Shown: positions 43,737 through 51,841 of the stretch, one piece after another
Position numbering within the stretch: the first letter of the stretch is position 1
Layout of the letters: every line of letters begins with the position of its first letter
From: Mycolicibacter heraklionensis
GTDB taxonomy: Bacteria > Actinomycetota > Actinomycetes > Mycobacteriales > Mycobacteriaceae
Assembly: GCA_001673575.1 (NCBI GenBank)
Contig: LZME01000065.1
Coordinates: forward strand, 1 to 64,000
DNA length: 64,000 bases
Direction of reading: 5' to 3'
Program-made: the position numbers and the translations under genes
The notes under the pieces: model-generated
Databases searched by the model: none
What the model saw: only the letters and a program-made list of their open reading frames with translations
Told to the model about the DNA's origin: nothing

Positions 43737-43755
43737 AACGCACATCTTGTGCGTT
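43737..43755. promoter_or_regulatory. Operator-like palindrome at the tetR promoter
   Basis: AACGCACA-TCT-TGTGCGTT, perfect 8-bp arms, ending on the first base of the TetR gene's -10 hexamer. A repressor here would block polymerase, consistent with autoregulation. Confidence 0.65.
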
Positions 43756-43760
43756 ATCCT
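43755..43760 (+). promoter_or_regulatory. -10 element of a leaderless tetR transcript
   Basis: TATCCT, 6 nt, then GTG 43767. No Shine-Dalgarno is present. Confidence 0.6.
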
Positions 43761-43766
43761 CTCGCT

Positions 43767-44432
43767 GTGCGGCAGGTCGCCTTCAAACGCGCCCGCAGCG
43801 ACGCGAACAAGCGTCAGCGGGCTGAAGCATTGATGGAGGCCGCCCGCTCGGTTGCAATAGAGACCGGCGTGGCATCGGTGACCCTGACCGCCGTGGCCAG
43901 CAGGGCCGGGGTGCACCACTCCGCGGTGCGGCGCTACTTCAGCTCGCACAAAGAAGTGCTGCTGCGCCTGGCCGCCGAAAGCTGGGAAGGCTGGTCAGAC
44001 ACCGTTTGCACCGCACTGCAACAGTCCGAAACGATGTCGCCGGAACGGGTGGCCGCCACCCTGGCCAGCGGATTAGCCGCAGACCCGTTGTTCTGCGACA
44101 TGCTGGCCAACTTGCATTTGCACCTCGACCATGAAGTAGACGCCGAGCGGGTGATCGAGATCCGACGAAAGATCACCGCGGCGGGGCTGACCATGGCCGA
44201 CGCCCTGCTGCAGGCACTCCCCCGACTGGGCAAGCAAGGCGCCTTCGACCTGTTGTTGGCGTCCTATTCACTCGCGGCGCCGTTGTGGCAGGTTGCGCAC
44301 CCACCGACGAAACTGGCCGACGCTTATGCCGCCGAGCGGCAAGTACCACCGGAGTGGAACCTGGACTTCACCACCGCGTTGACCCGACTGCTCACCGCCA
44401 CCTGCGTCGGACTGCTGGCGTCCCCCAACTGA
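43767..44432 (+). CDS. TetR-family regulator divergent from mmpS-mmpL
   Basis: About 221 aa. N-terminal TetR helix-turn-helix ([45 protein letters not shown] spans it, with HHSAVRRYF as recognition helix); the C-terminal helices form the ligand pocket. GTG 43767 follows TATCCT by 6 nt, so a leaderless start is preferred over the GTG at 43749 that lies inside the operator. Its divergent position and two palindromes in the shared intergenic region suggest it represses mmpS-mmpL and itself. Confidence 0.87.
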   Translation: MRQVAFKRARSDANKRQRAEALMEAARSVAIETGVASVTLTAVASRAGVHHSAVRRYFSSHKEVLLRLAAESWEGWSDTVCTALQQSETMSPERVAATLASGLAADPLFCDMLANLHLHLDHEVDAERVIEIRRKITAAGLTMADALLQALPRLGKQGAFDLLLASYSLAAPLWQVAHPPTKLADAYAAERQVPPEWNLDFTTALTRLLTATCVGLLASPN

Positions 44433-44433
44433 C

Positions 44434-45453
44434 TCAGTCCGATTTCTCCCGGCTGGGCTGCACCCGCTTGGGTTCGCCCGGCATCTTCGGGTAATTCGGC
44501 GGGTAGGGCATGTCCCCCAGCCCCCGGGCTTCGTCGGCAGCCACCATGTCGAGCAACGGCTCGAGGGACTGTTCGAGGTCGTCGATGGTGCTCCACGGGT
44601 CACCTCGGCGCGCAATCAGGTCGGGCACCGTGCTGATGGTGTAGTCGTCCGGATCGGCGCCGTCGGCCAGCTCGTCCCACGTCAACGGCGTCGAGACGGT
44701 CGCGATCGGCGTGGCCCGCACCGAGTAAGCCGAAGCCATGGTGCGGTCGCGGGCGTTCTGGTTGAAGTCCAGAAAGACCCTCGTACCACGCTTTTCTTTC
44801 CACCACTCAGCGGTGACCGCGTCCGGCGCGCGCCGCTCGATCTCGCGGGCCAGCGCGATACCGGCCCGGCGGACCTCGATGAAGTCCCAGTCGGTCTTGA
44901 TCCGCAGGTAAACATGCAGGCCGCGGCCGCCGGAGGTCTTGACGTAGCCGACCAACCCGAGCTCGTCGAGCAGCGGGCGCACCACCTCCAACGCGACAGC
45001 CCGTGCTTCGGCGAAGCCGGTACCGGGCTGCGGGTCCAGGTCGATGCGCAGCTCATCGGGGTGGTCGGTGTCGGGGCAGCGCACCGGCCAAGGATGGAAG
45101 GTCACGGTGCTCATCTGCACGGCCCACAGGATGTCGGCGGGCCGGGTGACCTTGAGGACGTCGGCGGTGCGGCCGGACGGGAACGTCACCTGGCAGGACT
45201 GCAGGCTCTCCGGTCGACCCCGCGGCAGCCGTTTTTGGTAGACCTCGTCGCCCTCGATGCCGTCGGGGAACCGCTGCAGATGGCTGGGCCGGTCGGCCAG
45301 TACGTGCAGCAGCGGCCCGCCCGCCACCGCCAGGTAGTAGTCGGCCAGCGCCCGCTTGGTGCCGCCGCCGCCCAACCGAGGGAAATACACCTTGTCGCCG
45401 CTGGTGAAACGGACGGCGGTGCCATCGACCTGCAACTCCTCCGGGCTGGCCAT
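44434..45453 (-). CDS. LigD-type DNA polymerase/primase domain protein
   Basis: 339 aa archaeo-eukaryotic primase-like polymerase, the stand-alone PolD relative of the LigD polymerase domain. Catalytic DXD in LRIDLDPQPG, His in SGGRGLHVYLRI, and a downstream acidic residue region. It performs gap filling or ribonucleotide addition in end joining or base-excision repair. Start ATG 45453, one base after the ligC stop, so it is co-transcribed with ligC. Corresponds to Rv3730c. Confidence 0.9.
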   Translation of the reverse strand: MASPEELQVDGTAVRFTSGDKVYFPRLGGGGTKRALADYYLAVAGGPLLHVLADRPSHLQRFPDGIEGDEVYQKRLPRGRPESLQSCQVTFPSGRTADVLKVTRPADILWAVQMSTVTFHPWPVRCPDTDHPDELRIDLDPQPGTGFAEARAVALEVVRPLLDELGLVGYVKTSGGRGLHVYLRIKTDWDFIEVRRAGIALAREIERRAPDAVTAEWWKEKRGTRVFLDFNQNARDRTMASAYSVRATPIATVSTPLTWDELADGADPDDYTISTVPDLIARRGDPWSTIDDLEQSLEPLLDMVAADEARGLGDMPYPPNYPKMPGEPKRVQPSREKSD

Positions 45454-45454
45454 C

Positions 45455-46480
45455 TCAGGTCTCCAGTACGTCGGCGAGGTCGTAGTTCAGCGGCACCTCA
45501 AGCTGGTCGAAGGTGCAGCTGGCCGGATCGCGGTCGGGGCGCCACCGCAGCAGCTTCACCGTGTGCCGGAAGCGGTCCCCTTCCATCTGGTCATAGGCGA
45601 ACTCGGCCACGCGCTCGGGCCGGATCGGCACCCACTGCTTGTCGGCCGCCGAGTTCCACCGGCTGGCCTCGCCCTCGCGGACGTCACCGATGCGCAGCGG
45701 CTCCAGCTCGGCCAGAAGCTTGAGCCGATCGGCGTCGGAGAACGCCGAGGAGCCGCCCACCATTGCCAGCTCGCCGTCGGGGCGATACAAGCCCAACAGC
45801 AGCGAACCGATGCCGACACCGCTCTTGTGGATGCGGTAGCCCATCACCACGCAGTCGGCGTCGCGGTGGTGTTTGACCTTGACCATCTCGCGCTTACCGG
45901 GCAGGTACGGCCCGTCATTCCGCTTGGCGACCACCCCGTCCAGCCCGGCGCCCTCGAAGGTGGTGAGCCAGCGCGTGGCCAGTTCGGGGTCGGCGGTGGC
46001 CCGGGTGATGTGGCAGCTGACGCCGCCGGTGATCAGATCGCCCAGCGCCTCGCGGCGCACCCGAAACGGCTCGTCGAGCAGCGAGGCCGAACCGGTGGCC
46101 AGCGCGTCGAAACCGATGAACTGTGCCGGGGTCTGCTCGGCGAGCATCTGCACGCGGCTCTCGGCGGGATGGATCCGCTGACTCAGCGACTCCCAGTCCA
46201 GCCGGGTCCGCCCGCCGATCTGGCGCGGCACCACCACCTCGCCGTCGAGCACACAGCGCGGGGCGGTCTCGGCGCGCAGCGCCTCCAGCAGCTCCGGGAA
46301 GTAGCGGCTCAGCGGTTTGCCGTTGCGGGACTGCAGCAGTACGTCGTCGCCGTCGCGGAACACGATCGCGCGAAAGCCGTCCCATTTGGGTTCATAGCTC
46401 CAGGCGCCCGGTTGGTCGGGAACCTTGGCGGCCGCCTTGGCGAGCATCGGGGCTACCGGCGGCGCCACGGGCAGGTCCAT
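45455..46480 (-). CDS. ligC: ATP-dependent DNA ligase LigC
   Basis: 341 aa. The adenylation Lys lies in EPKWDGFRA (motif I, KXDG), with motif III FIGFDALA, motif IV DGVVAKR and motif V MVKVKHHRDADCV, followed by an OB-fold. No polymerase or nuclease domains are fused. ATG 46480 (MDLPVAPPVAPMLAKA) is chosen because the mycobacterial LigC proteins begin in this way; ATG 46489/46492 are in frame just upstream. Operon with the polymerase gene. Confidence 0.93.
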   Translation of the reverse strand: MDLPVAPPVAPMLAKAAAKVPDQPGAWSYEPKWDGFRAIVFRDGDDVLLQSRNGKPLSRYFPELLEALRAETAPRCVLDGEVVVPRQIGGRTRLDWESLSQRIHPAESRVQMLAEQTPAQFIGFDALATGSASLLDEPFRVRREALGDLITGGVSCHITRATADPELATRWLTTFEGAGLDGVVAKRNDGPYLPGKREMVKVKHHRDADCVVMGYRIHKSGVGIGSLLLGLYRPDGELAMVGGSSAFSDADRLKLLAELEPLRIGDVREGEASRWNSAADKQWVPIRPERVAEFAYDQMEGDRFRHTVKLLRWRPDRDPASCTFDQLEVPLNYDLADVLET

Positions 46481-46505
46481 GGTGTCCATCATGGGCGGTG
46501 GAGTC

Positions 46506-47423
46506 TCAGCGGCGCAGGAACTCCACGATGTGGCGGGCGAGTTCTTCGCCGGCATCCTCCTGCAGGAAGTGCCCGGCGTCGTGAATCATCGGGTGCGCGC
46601 GGCCGTGCGCACCGGCCATCTCGCGCTCGAAGATCGGCGCCATGGCCCCGGTGATCGGGTCGCCGTCACTGAACGCGACCAGCACCGGGGTCTGCGAGGC
46701 GCACAGCGCAGCCCAGGCCGCCCGGTTGGCCGGGGCCGCGGGATCCTCGGGCGTGGTCGGGATCAGCGACGGCATGGTCCGGGGACCGACGCAGTAACTG
46801 TCGTCGGGGAACGGGGCGTCGTAGCCGGCCCGCACGGCGTCGCTCATCGGCCGGCGGCATCCGGCCTGCACGAACCATCCGACGTTGATCGTCGGTGCGG
46901 TCTGGATCGCCTCCCGGAAGCGCCACCAGACCTTCGGCATCGGAATGTCCCCGGTGGGCAGACCGGTGTTGGCCACGACCACGCGGGCGAACCGGTCCGG
47001 GTTCTCCGCGAGCACCCGCAGCCCGATCAGCCCGCCCCAGTCCTGGCACACCAGCGTGACGTTGCGCAGGTCGAGGACGTCGAACGCCAGCGCACGCATC
47101 CATTCCACATGCCGCGCATAGGTGTGGTCCTGCGCGCGGGTCGGCTTGTCCGACCGGCCGAATCCGACCAGGTCCGGACAGATGACCCGATACCCGGCCT
47201 CGGCCAGGATCGGCATCATCTTGCGGTACAGATACGACCACGACGGTTCGCCGTGCAGCATCAGGATCGGGTCCCCGTCGTCGGGGCCGTCTTGAACCCA
47301 CGCCACCCGCAGTGTGCCGCCGGGCTCGTCCTCGTCCAGGTCGTCGAGGTCGCAGAACTGCGGCGGGTAGGGGAAATCCGGGAGGCCGGCGAACCGGTCG
47401 TCGGGGGTTCGCAGGGTCTGCAT
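46506..47423 (-). CDS. Haloalkane dehalogenase (subfamily I type)
   Basis: 305 aa alpha/beta-hydrolase. HGEPSWSYLYRKM carries the halide-binding Trp next to the oxyanion region, the nucleophilic Asp and second Trp are in VCQDWGGLIGLRV, and the catalytic His is in IHDAGHFLQEDAG. It is closely similar in pattern to mycobacterial DhmA-type enzymes and hydrolyses C-halogen bonds to alcohols; the natural substrate is unknown. Start ATG 47423 with leftward TATCGT 6 nt upstream (leaderless). Lies 25 bp upstream of ligC on the same strand. Confidence 0.9.
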   Translation of the reverse strand: MQTLRTPDDRFAGLPDFPYPPQFCDLDDLDEDEPGGTLRVAWVQDGPDDGDPILMLHGEPSWSYLYRKMMPILAEAGYRVICPDLVGFGRSDKPTRAQDHTYARHVEWMRALAFDVLDLRNVTLVCQDWGGLIGLRVLAENPDRFARVVVANTGLPTGDIPMPKVWWRFREAIQTAPTINVGWFVQAGCRRPMSDAVRAGYDAPFPDDSYCVGPRTMPSLIPTTPEDPAAPANRAAWAALCASQTPVLVAFSDGDPITGAMAPIFEREMAGAHGRAHPMIHDAGHFLQEDAGEELARHIVEFLRR

Positions 47424-47429
47424 GAGGCG

Positions 47430-47435
47430 ACGATA
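47430..47435 (-). promoter_or_regulatory. -10 element of the leaderless dehalogenase transcript
   Basis: Leftward TATCGT followed by 6 nt and ATG 47423. Confidence 0.55.
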
Positions 47436-47444
47436 CCGCGTCGG

Positions 47445-47466
47445 TATATACCCCCGGGGGTGTCTG
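47445..47466. promoter_or_regulatory. CsoR/RicR-like G/C-tract operator
   Basis: Centred on the perfect palindrome ACCCCCGGGGGT (47450-47461), with TATAT to the left. CsoR-family copper or persulfide sensors bind such C-tract/G-tract operators. It lies in the spacer upstream of the rightward -10 (TAGACT at 47468-47473) and about 15 bp upstream of the leftward dehalogenase -10, so one protein could control both directions. Confidence 0.55.
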
Positions 47467-47467
47467 G

Positions 47468-47473
47468 TAGACT
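47468..47473 (+). promoter_or_regulatory. -10 element of the DUF302 operon
   Basis: TAGACT; the predicted start is near 47480, giving a short leader that contains AAGGAGG at 47489-47495. Confidence 0.5.
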
Positions 47474-47501
47474 GGGTTCACCGCGACCAAGGAGGTCTGG
47501 A

Positions 47502-47918
47502 ATGTCCCTGGCAATGAGCACAGCAGTGACCGGCGCCGATTTCGACGCAGTCACCGCGAAGACCCGAGAGATTTTGAAGGACAACGGCTTCGGCGTGCTG
47601 ACCGAGATCGACATGCAGGCAACATTGAAAGCCAAGCTCGGCGAGGAGATGGAGCGCTACCTGATCCTGGGTGCCTGCAATCCACCGCTGGCCCACCGGG
47701 CCGTGACCGCCGAGAAGCGCATCGGGGTGCTGCTGCCCTGCAACGTCGTGGTCCGCGAAGACACCGAGCGGCCGGGCACGGTGCTGGTGGAGGCCATGAA
47801 TCCGCAACTGATGGCCCAGGTCATCGACAATCCGGCGTTAGCGGCGATCGCCGACGAGGTGAGCGAGAAAATCCGCACCGTCATCGATACGCTGGCGGTT
47901 GCGTTGCGCACCACCTGA
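47502..47918 (+). CDS. DUF302-domain protein
   Basis: 138 aa with the DUF302 fold (FDAVTAKTREILKDNGFGVLTEIDMQATLKAKLG; LGACNPPLAHRAV; GVLLPCNVVVRE). DUF302 proteins are often found beside CsoR-family sensors and sulfur- or copper-handling genes, and the conserved Cys residues (GACNPP, LLPCNV) could be functional. The start is ATG 47502 because AAGGAGG lies 6 nt upstream. Probably co-transcribed with the 44-residue Cys-rich ORF 12 bp downstream. Confidence 0.85.
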   Translation: MSLAMSTAVTGADFDAVTAKTREILKDNGFGVLTEIDMQATLKAKLGEEMERYLILGACNPPLAHRAVTAEKRIGVLLPCNVVVREDTERPGTVLVEAMNPQLMAQVIDNPALAAIADEVSEKIRTVIDTLAVALRTT

Positions 47919-47930
47919 AAGGAACCGCCG

Positions 47931-48065
47931 ATGTGCTACCCCGTGCCCTGCCGAGTCTGCGGTAAGACCACCTGGGACGGGTGCGGCGAGCACATCGCAG
48001 AGGTGAAGGCTCAGGTGCTTCCGGAGCAGTGGTGCGCCGGCCACTCGGAGACGCAACGCTCCTAG
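47931..48065 (+). CDS. 44-residue Cys-rich small protein
   Basis: Short ORF beginning MCYPVPCRVCGKTTWDGCGE, with five Cys (residues 2, 7, 10, 18, 35) and two His (21, 38), and QWCAGH near the end. This is a zinc-ribbon or metal-binding-like pattern. AAAGGA lies 8 nt before ATG 47931. Similar short Cys-rich hypothetical proteins exist in actinobacteria, but I know of no assigned function. Its coupling to DUF302 under a copper/persulfide-type operator suggests metal or sulfane-sulfur handling. Too short for most ORF lists. Confidence 0.75.
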   Translation: MCYPVPCRVCGKTTWDGCGEHIAEVKAQVLPEQWCAGHSETQRS

Positions 48066-48087
48066 TCACGCCGCTGGGCGCACCCTT

Positions 48088-48093
48088 TATGGT
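48088..48093 (+). promoter_or_regulatory. -10 element of a leaderless FAAL transcript
   Basis: TATGGT, 6 nt, then ATG 48100. Confidence 0.5.
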
Positions 48094-48099
48094 GTGGGG

Positions 48100-49956
48100 A
48101 TGGCCGAGCATTTCATGCCGAACGCACACACGCTGGTGGACATGCTGCGGCTACAGGCGGAACGGTACGGAGACAAGGTCGCCTTCCAATTCGCCCCCGA
48201 CGGCAACAACGTCACCGCCAGCCTGACATATCGGGAACTCGACGCCCAGGCTCGGGCAGTTGGAGCCGATCTCCAGCGGCAGGGCGCTGCCGGGCAACGG
48301 GTGCTGGCGATCTGCCGGCCGGGCCTGGACAGCATCATCAGCATTTTCGGCTGCTTTTACGCTGGGGCGATCGCGGTGCCGGTCGACACTCCACTGGCCC
48401 GCCTGAAGCTGGTCGCGCCCGACGCCCAGGCCACCTTCGCGGTGGCGACCGCCACCACCCAAACCCAACTTCAGATGGCGGCCGCCGATGTGCCCGGCAT
48501 GTCGGAGCTACGGTGGTGCGCCATCGACCAAGCCGTCGACCACGAAGCGTGGCAGGCGCCCGACATCGACCCCAGCACCACGGCGATGATCCAGTACACC
48601 TCCGGTTCGACAAAGTCACCCAAGGGTGTGGTGGTGACCCACGGCAACCTCATGCACAACCTGGAATCGATCCGGCGGGCCTACCACGGCAACGAGCATG
48701 AGACGAGCGTCTACTTCCTGCCGCAGCAGCATGACATGGGACTGATCGGTGGGGTCCTGGAGATGATCTACGTCGGCTGCACCACCGTATTGATGTCGCC
48801 GATCGTCTTCTTCCAGCGGCCGATGGCGTGGCTGGAAGCGATGTCTCGGTTCCGCGCCAACACGACCGCGGCACCCAACAGCGCCTACCGGTTGTGCGTC
48901 AAACAAAGCACCCCCGAGCAGCGTGCGGCACTGGATCTGTCGCACTGGACCACGGCCGCAAGCAGTTCCGAGCCGATCAATGCATCGACCATTCAGGAGT
49001 TCGCCGACGCGTTCGCCCCGGCGGGATTCCGCATCGAGGCGTTTCTGCCGTGCTACGGCCTGGCCGAGGCCACCCTGCTGGTCTCCGCAGACCCCACTCC
49101 TGGCGTCGCCGGCGTCCGCTACGTCGACAGCAAGGCGCTGAGCGAGAACCGCACCGTCGACGTCGACGCCACCACCGACGCCGTCGCCGTGGTCAGCTGC
49201 GGCCCCCCGGTGTACGGCCAACGGGTCGTGATCGCCGACCCGGAGACTCGGCGCCTCCTGGGACCGGACGAGGTCGGCGAGATCTGGGTGTCCGGACCCA
49301 GCGTTGGACAGGGGTACTGGGCGCGGCCGATAGAGAACGCACACAGCTTCGCCGGGTTCCTGTCGGACACCGGTGAAGGCCCCTTCCTGCGGACCGGCGA
49401 CATGGGATTCCTGTGCCAGGGCGAGGTATTCGTCACCGGGCGCTGGAAAGATCTCATCACCATCGGCGACAGCAATTACTTCCCGAACTACATCGAGCCG
49501 ACTGTGCAGGAGAGTCATCCGGCGTTGCTGCCCGACCGCGGCGCGGTCTTCGCGGTGCAACCGAAACCGAATGCCGACAGCCGCCTGGTGATCGTGCAGG
49601 AACTGGACTATCGGCTGCAGGTCGCCGAGAGCGAATATCCCGGAATCATGGACTCCATCCGCGCGGCGGTCAGCCAGCAGCACGGCTTGGACGCCGATGA
49701 CGTATTGCTGGTGCCGGCGATGCGAGTGCCCACCACCTCAAGCGGCAAGATTCAACGGGGCGAATGCCGGCGACAGTTCCTCGCCGGCGAACTCAATGCG
49801 CTGGCGCAGTGGCATGCTCCGGCGGTGCCGGCCGTACGGCACCCGCAGGCACCCGGCGCAACCGGAGCGAGCACCCTGGCCCGGATGATCGTTTCCAGCT
49901 TGGCGCAGCGCCGTCAGCAGCAACAAGGCACACCGCCAAATCCCGCCAACAATTAG
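48100..49956 (+). CDS. Fatty-acyl-AMP ligase (FadD, FAAL type)
   Basis: 618 aa adenylating enzyme. P-loop YTSGSTKSPKGVVVTH, FAAL-like FLPQQHDMGLIGG, FLPCYGLAEATLL and FLRTGDMGFL; the C-terminal hinge region is LITIGDSNYFPNYIEPT. FAALs activate fatty acids as acyl-adenylates for transfer to polyketide synthases or ACPs, as FadD26/28/32 do. Here no PKS, NRPS or ACP is adjacent. Start ATG 48100 with TATGGT at 6 nt. It converges on the NUDIX gene with overlapping stops. Confidence 0.88.
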   Translation: MAEHFMPNAHTLVDMLRLQAERYGDKVAFQFAPDGNNVTASLTYRELDAQARAVGADLQRQGAAGQRVLAICRPGLDSIISIFGCFYAGAIAVPVDTPLARLKLVAPDAQATFAVATATTQTQLQMAAADVPGMSELRWCAIDQAVDHEAWQAPDIDPSTTAMIQYTSGSTKSPKGVVVTHGNLMHNLESIRRAYHGNEHETSVYFLPQQHDMGLIGGVLEMIYVGCTTVLMSPIVFFQRPMAWLEAMSRFRANTTAAPNSAYRLCVKQSTPEQRAALDLSHWTTAASSSEPINASTIQEFADAFAPAGFRIEAFLPCYGLAEATLLVSADPTPGVAGVRYVDSKALSENRTVDVDATTDAVAVVSCGPPVYGQRVVIADPETRRLLGPDEVGEIWVSGPSVGQGYWARPIENAHSFAGFLSDTGEGPFLRTGDMGFLCQGEVFVTGRWKDLITIGDSNYFPNYIEPTVQESHPALLPDRGAVFAVQPKPNADSRLVIVQELDYRLQVAESEYPGIMDSIRAAVSQQHGLDADDVLLVPAMRVPTTSSGKIQRGECRRQFLAGELNALAQWHAPAVPAVRHPQAPGATGASTLARMIVSSLAQRRQQQQGTPPNPANN

Positions 49957-50429
49957 GACTGCGTAGCCCCTAGGTAGTCGACCAGTCGGTCGAGGATGGG
50001 TCGCTGCCCGGCCAACAACTTGGTTCGCGCCTGGGCCACCGAGAACCAGCCGACCCGGTCGACTTCAGGAAACTCCCGTCGTTGGCCCGACCGCGGCGGC
50101 CACTCCAGTTCGAAGGTGTTGCTGCGGGCGTCGGTCACGTCGAGGTCGCCGCCGACGGCGAACACCGTGACCACCTTTCCGCCGGGTGTGCGCACCTCAC
50201 CCAGATCTGCGCGCTCGCCGTCCGGCGGCGGCAGGCCAAGCTCCTCGGCGAATTCACGTCGCGCGGTGTGCCACGGGTCCTCACCCTCGGGTTGTTCGCC
50301 CTTGGGGATCGACCAGGCCCCGTCGTCCTTGCGCGCCCAGAACGGGCCACCGGGGTGGGCGATCAACACCTCGACTCCGCCGTCGGCGCTCGACCGGTAC
50401 ACCAGCAGCCCGGCGCTGCGCTTGGCCAC
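49953..50429 (-). CDS. NUDIX hydrolase
   Basis: 158 aa. A complete Nudix box: GEQPEGEDPWHTARREFAEE, then LGL, matching GX5EX7REUXEEXGU. Hydrolyses nucleoside diphosphate derivatives; the substrate is not predictable (diadenosine polyphosphate and NADH types are possible). Start GTG 50429 with GTGAGG just upstream, 3 bp after the wax-ester synthase stop, so the two are co-transcribed. Corresponds to Rv3733c. Confidence 0.9.
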   Translation of the reverse strand: MAKRSAGLLVYRSSADGGVEVLIAHPGGPFWARKDDGAWSIPKGEQPEGEDPWHTARREFAEELGLPPPDGERADLGEVRTPGGKVVTVFAVGGDLDVTDARSNTFELEWPPRSGQRREFPEVDRVGWFSVAQARTKLLAGQRPILDRLVDYLGATQS

Positions 50430-50432
50430 GCC

Positions 50433-51791
50433 TCACACCCCCACGGCGTGTTCCAGGTCTTCCAGCGCGGTGTTCAGGTGCCCGAGCAGGCGTTGTAGGT
50501 GCGGAACCGAGCGACGGCAGCCGACCAGTCCGAAATCAAGGTTTCCGGCGTTGCTGACGACGGTCATGTTCAGGGCCTGCCCGTCCAGCGCGATCGACAT
50601 CGGATAGTTGCCGTCCAGGCGGGCGCCCCGCCAGTACAGCGGCTCGGCCGGGCCGGGCACGTTGGAGATGACGATGTTGAACGGTGGCTTGGCCGCCGAG
50701 ACGAATCCGGGGATGGCCGCCAAGGCCAGCGGCGCCATGTTGGCCGCCGACAACGCCAGCGCCTGGGTGCGCGGCAGCTCGCTGAACACCTTCTTGTTGC
50801 GGCGCATCGACTCGCTGATGGTCTCCAGCCGCTGCGCCGGGTCTTCGATGTCGGTGGCCAGGTTGCACAAGATGGTGCCGACCATGTTGCCGCCGGAGTC
50901 GGCTTCGGCCTCGGTGCGCAGGCTCACCGGGACCATCGCCACCAGCGGATGGTCCGGCAGGGCGTTGCGCTCATCGAGGTAGCCACGCAGCGCGCCGGCG
51001 CACATCGCCAGCACCACGTCGTTGAGGGTGACGCCGGCCGCCCGTTTGACCGCGACCACCCGCTCCACCGGCCAAGACTGCGCCGCACACCGGCGGGCGC
51101 CGCCGATCTTGACGTTGAACATGGTGCGCGGCGCTTCGAACGGCAGAGTCAGCTGCTGCTCCACCAGTGCGGCACGCGCCAGCTTCACCGTCGACGGCCC
51201 CAGGGCGGCAACGCCTTTGACCATCGAGGTCAGTTCGCTCAACGGTGACGGAGAATCCGGGCGCGGCCGCGACTGGGGCCGGACCGACCACGGGGTGCGC
51301 AGTTCCGACTCCCGCGGGTTGGTCGAGAGCGTGTGGCGCATCAACCGCAGCAGCGAGACACCGTCGATCAGCGAGTGGTGGATCTTGACGTAGACGGCGA
51401 ACCGGCCGTCGGCCAGGCCCTCCACCACGTGGGCTTCCCACAGCGGGCGGTGCCGGTCAAGCAGGCTGCCGTGCAGCAGTGAGGTCAGCTCCAACAGGTC
51501 GCGCACTCGCCCGGGCACCGGCAGCGCCGAGCGGCGCACGTGGTATTCGAGATCGACGTCGTCGTCGAAGGCCCAGCGCAGACTCGGAATGCCACCGAAC
51601 AGCGACGCCGGGCGCTTCCGGAACGCGGGCTGCAGATCACGGGCGCCCAGCAGGCCCCGGTAGATCTCGCCGACGAATTCCGGTCCGGAGCCCTCCGGCG
51701 GCTCCAACAACATCAGCCCGCCGACGTGCATGGGGTGCTCACGCGTTTCGGTCAACAGAAAGACCGAGTCGAGCGGTGACATCAGCTGCAT
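50433..51791 (-). CDS. tgs2: Wax ester synthase / diacylglycerol acyltransferase (Tgs2-like)
   Basis: 452 aa WS/DGAT enzyme making triacylglycerol or wax esters from acyl-CoA. Active-site HHSLIDG (HHXXXDG), RPLWEAHVVEGL (PLW motif), LNDVVLAMCAGALR and MVPVSLR. ATG 51791 gives MQLMSPLDSVF, the usual N terminus; TTG 51794 is just upstream. Position matches Rv3734c (tgs2). Transcribed with the NUDIX gene. Confidence 0.92.
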   Translation of the reverse strand: MQLMSPLDSVFLLTETREHPMHVGGLMLLEPPEGSGPEFVGEIYRGLLGARDLQPAFRKRPASLFGGIPSLRWAFDDDVDLEYHVRRSALPVPGRVRDLLELTSLLHGSLLDRHRPLWEAHVVEGLADGRFAVYVKIHHSLIDGVSLLRLMRHTLSTNPRESELRTPWSVRPQSRPRPDSPSPLSELTSMVKGVAALGPSTVKLARAALVEQQLTLPFEAPRTMFNVKIGGARRCAAQSWPVERVVAVKRAAGVTLNDVVLAMCAGALRGYLDERNALPDHPLVAMVPVSLRTEAEADSGGNMVGTILCNLATDIEDPAQRLETISESMRRNKKVFSELPRTQALALSAANMAPLALAAIPGFVSAAKPPFNIVISNVPGPAEPLYWRGARLDGNYPMSIALDGQALNMTVVSNAGNLDFGLVGCRRSVPHLQRLLGHLNTALEDLEHAVGV

Positions 51792-51829
51792 CAACCCATT
51801 AGACCCCGGAGGGGCCCATTGCCGCTTGC

Positions 51830-51835
51830 TAGTCT
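51830..51835 (+). promoter_or_regulatory. -10 element of the second leaderless amidase transcript
   Basis: TAGTCT, 6 nt (TGCCCC), then GTG 51842. Confidence 0.6.
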
Positions 51836-51841
51836 TGCCCC

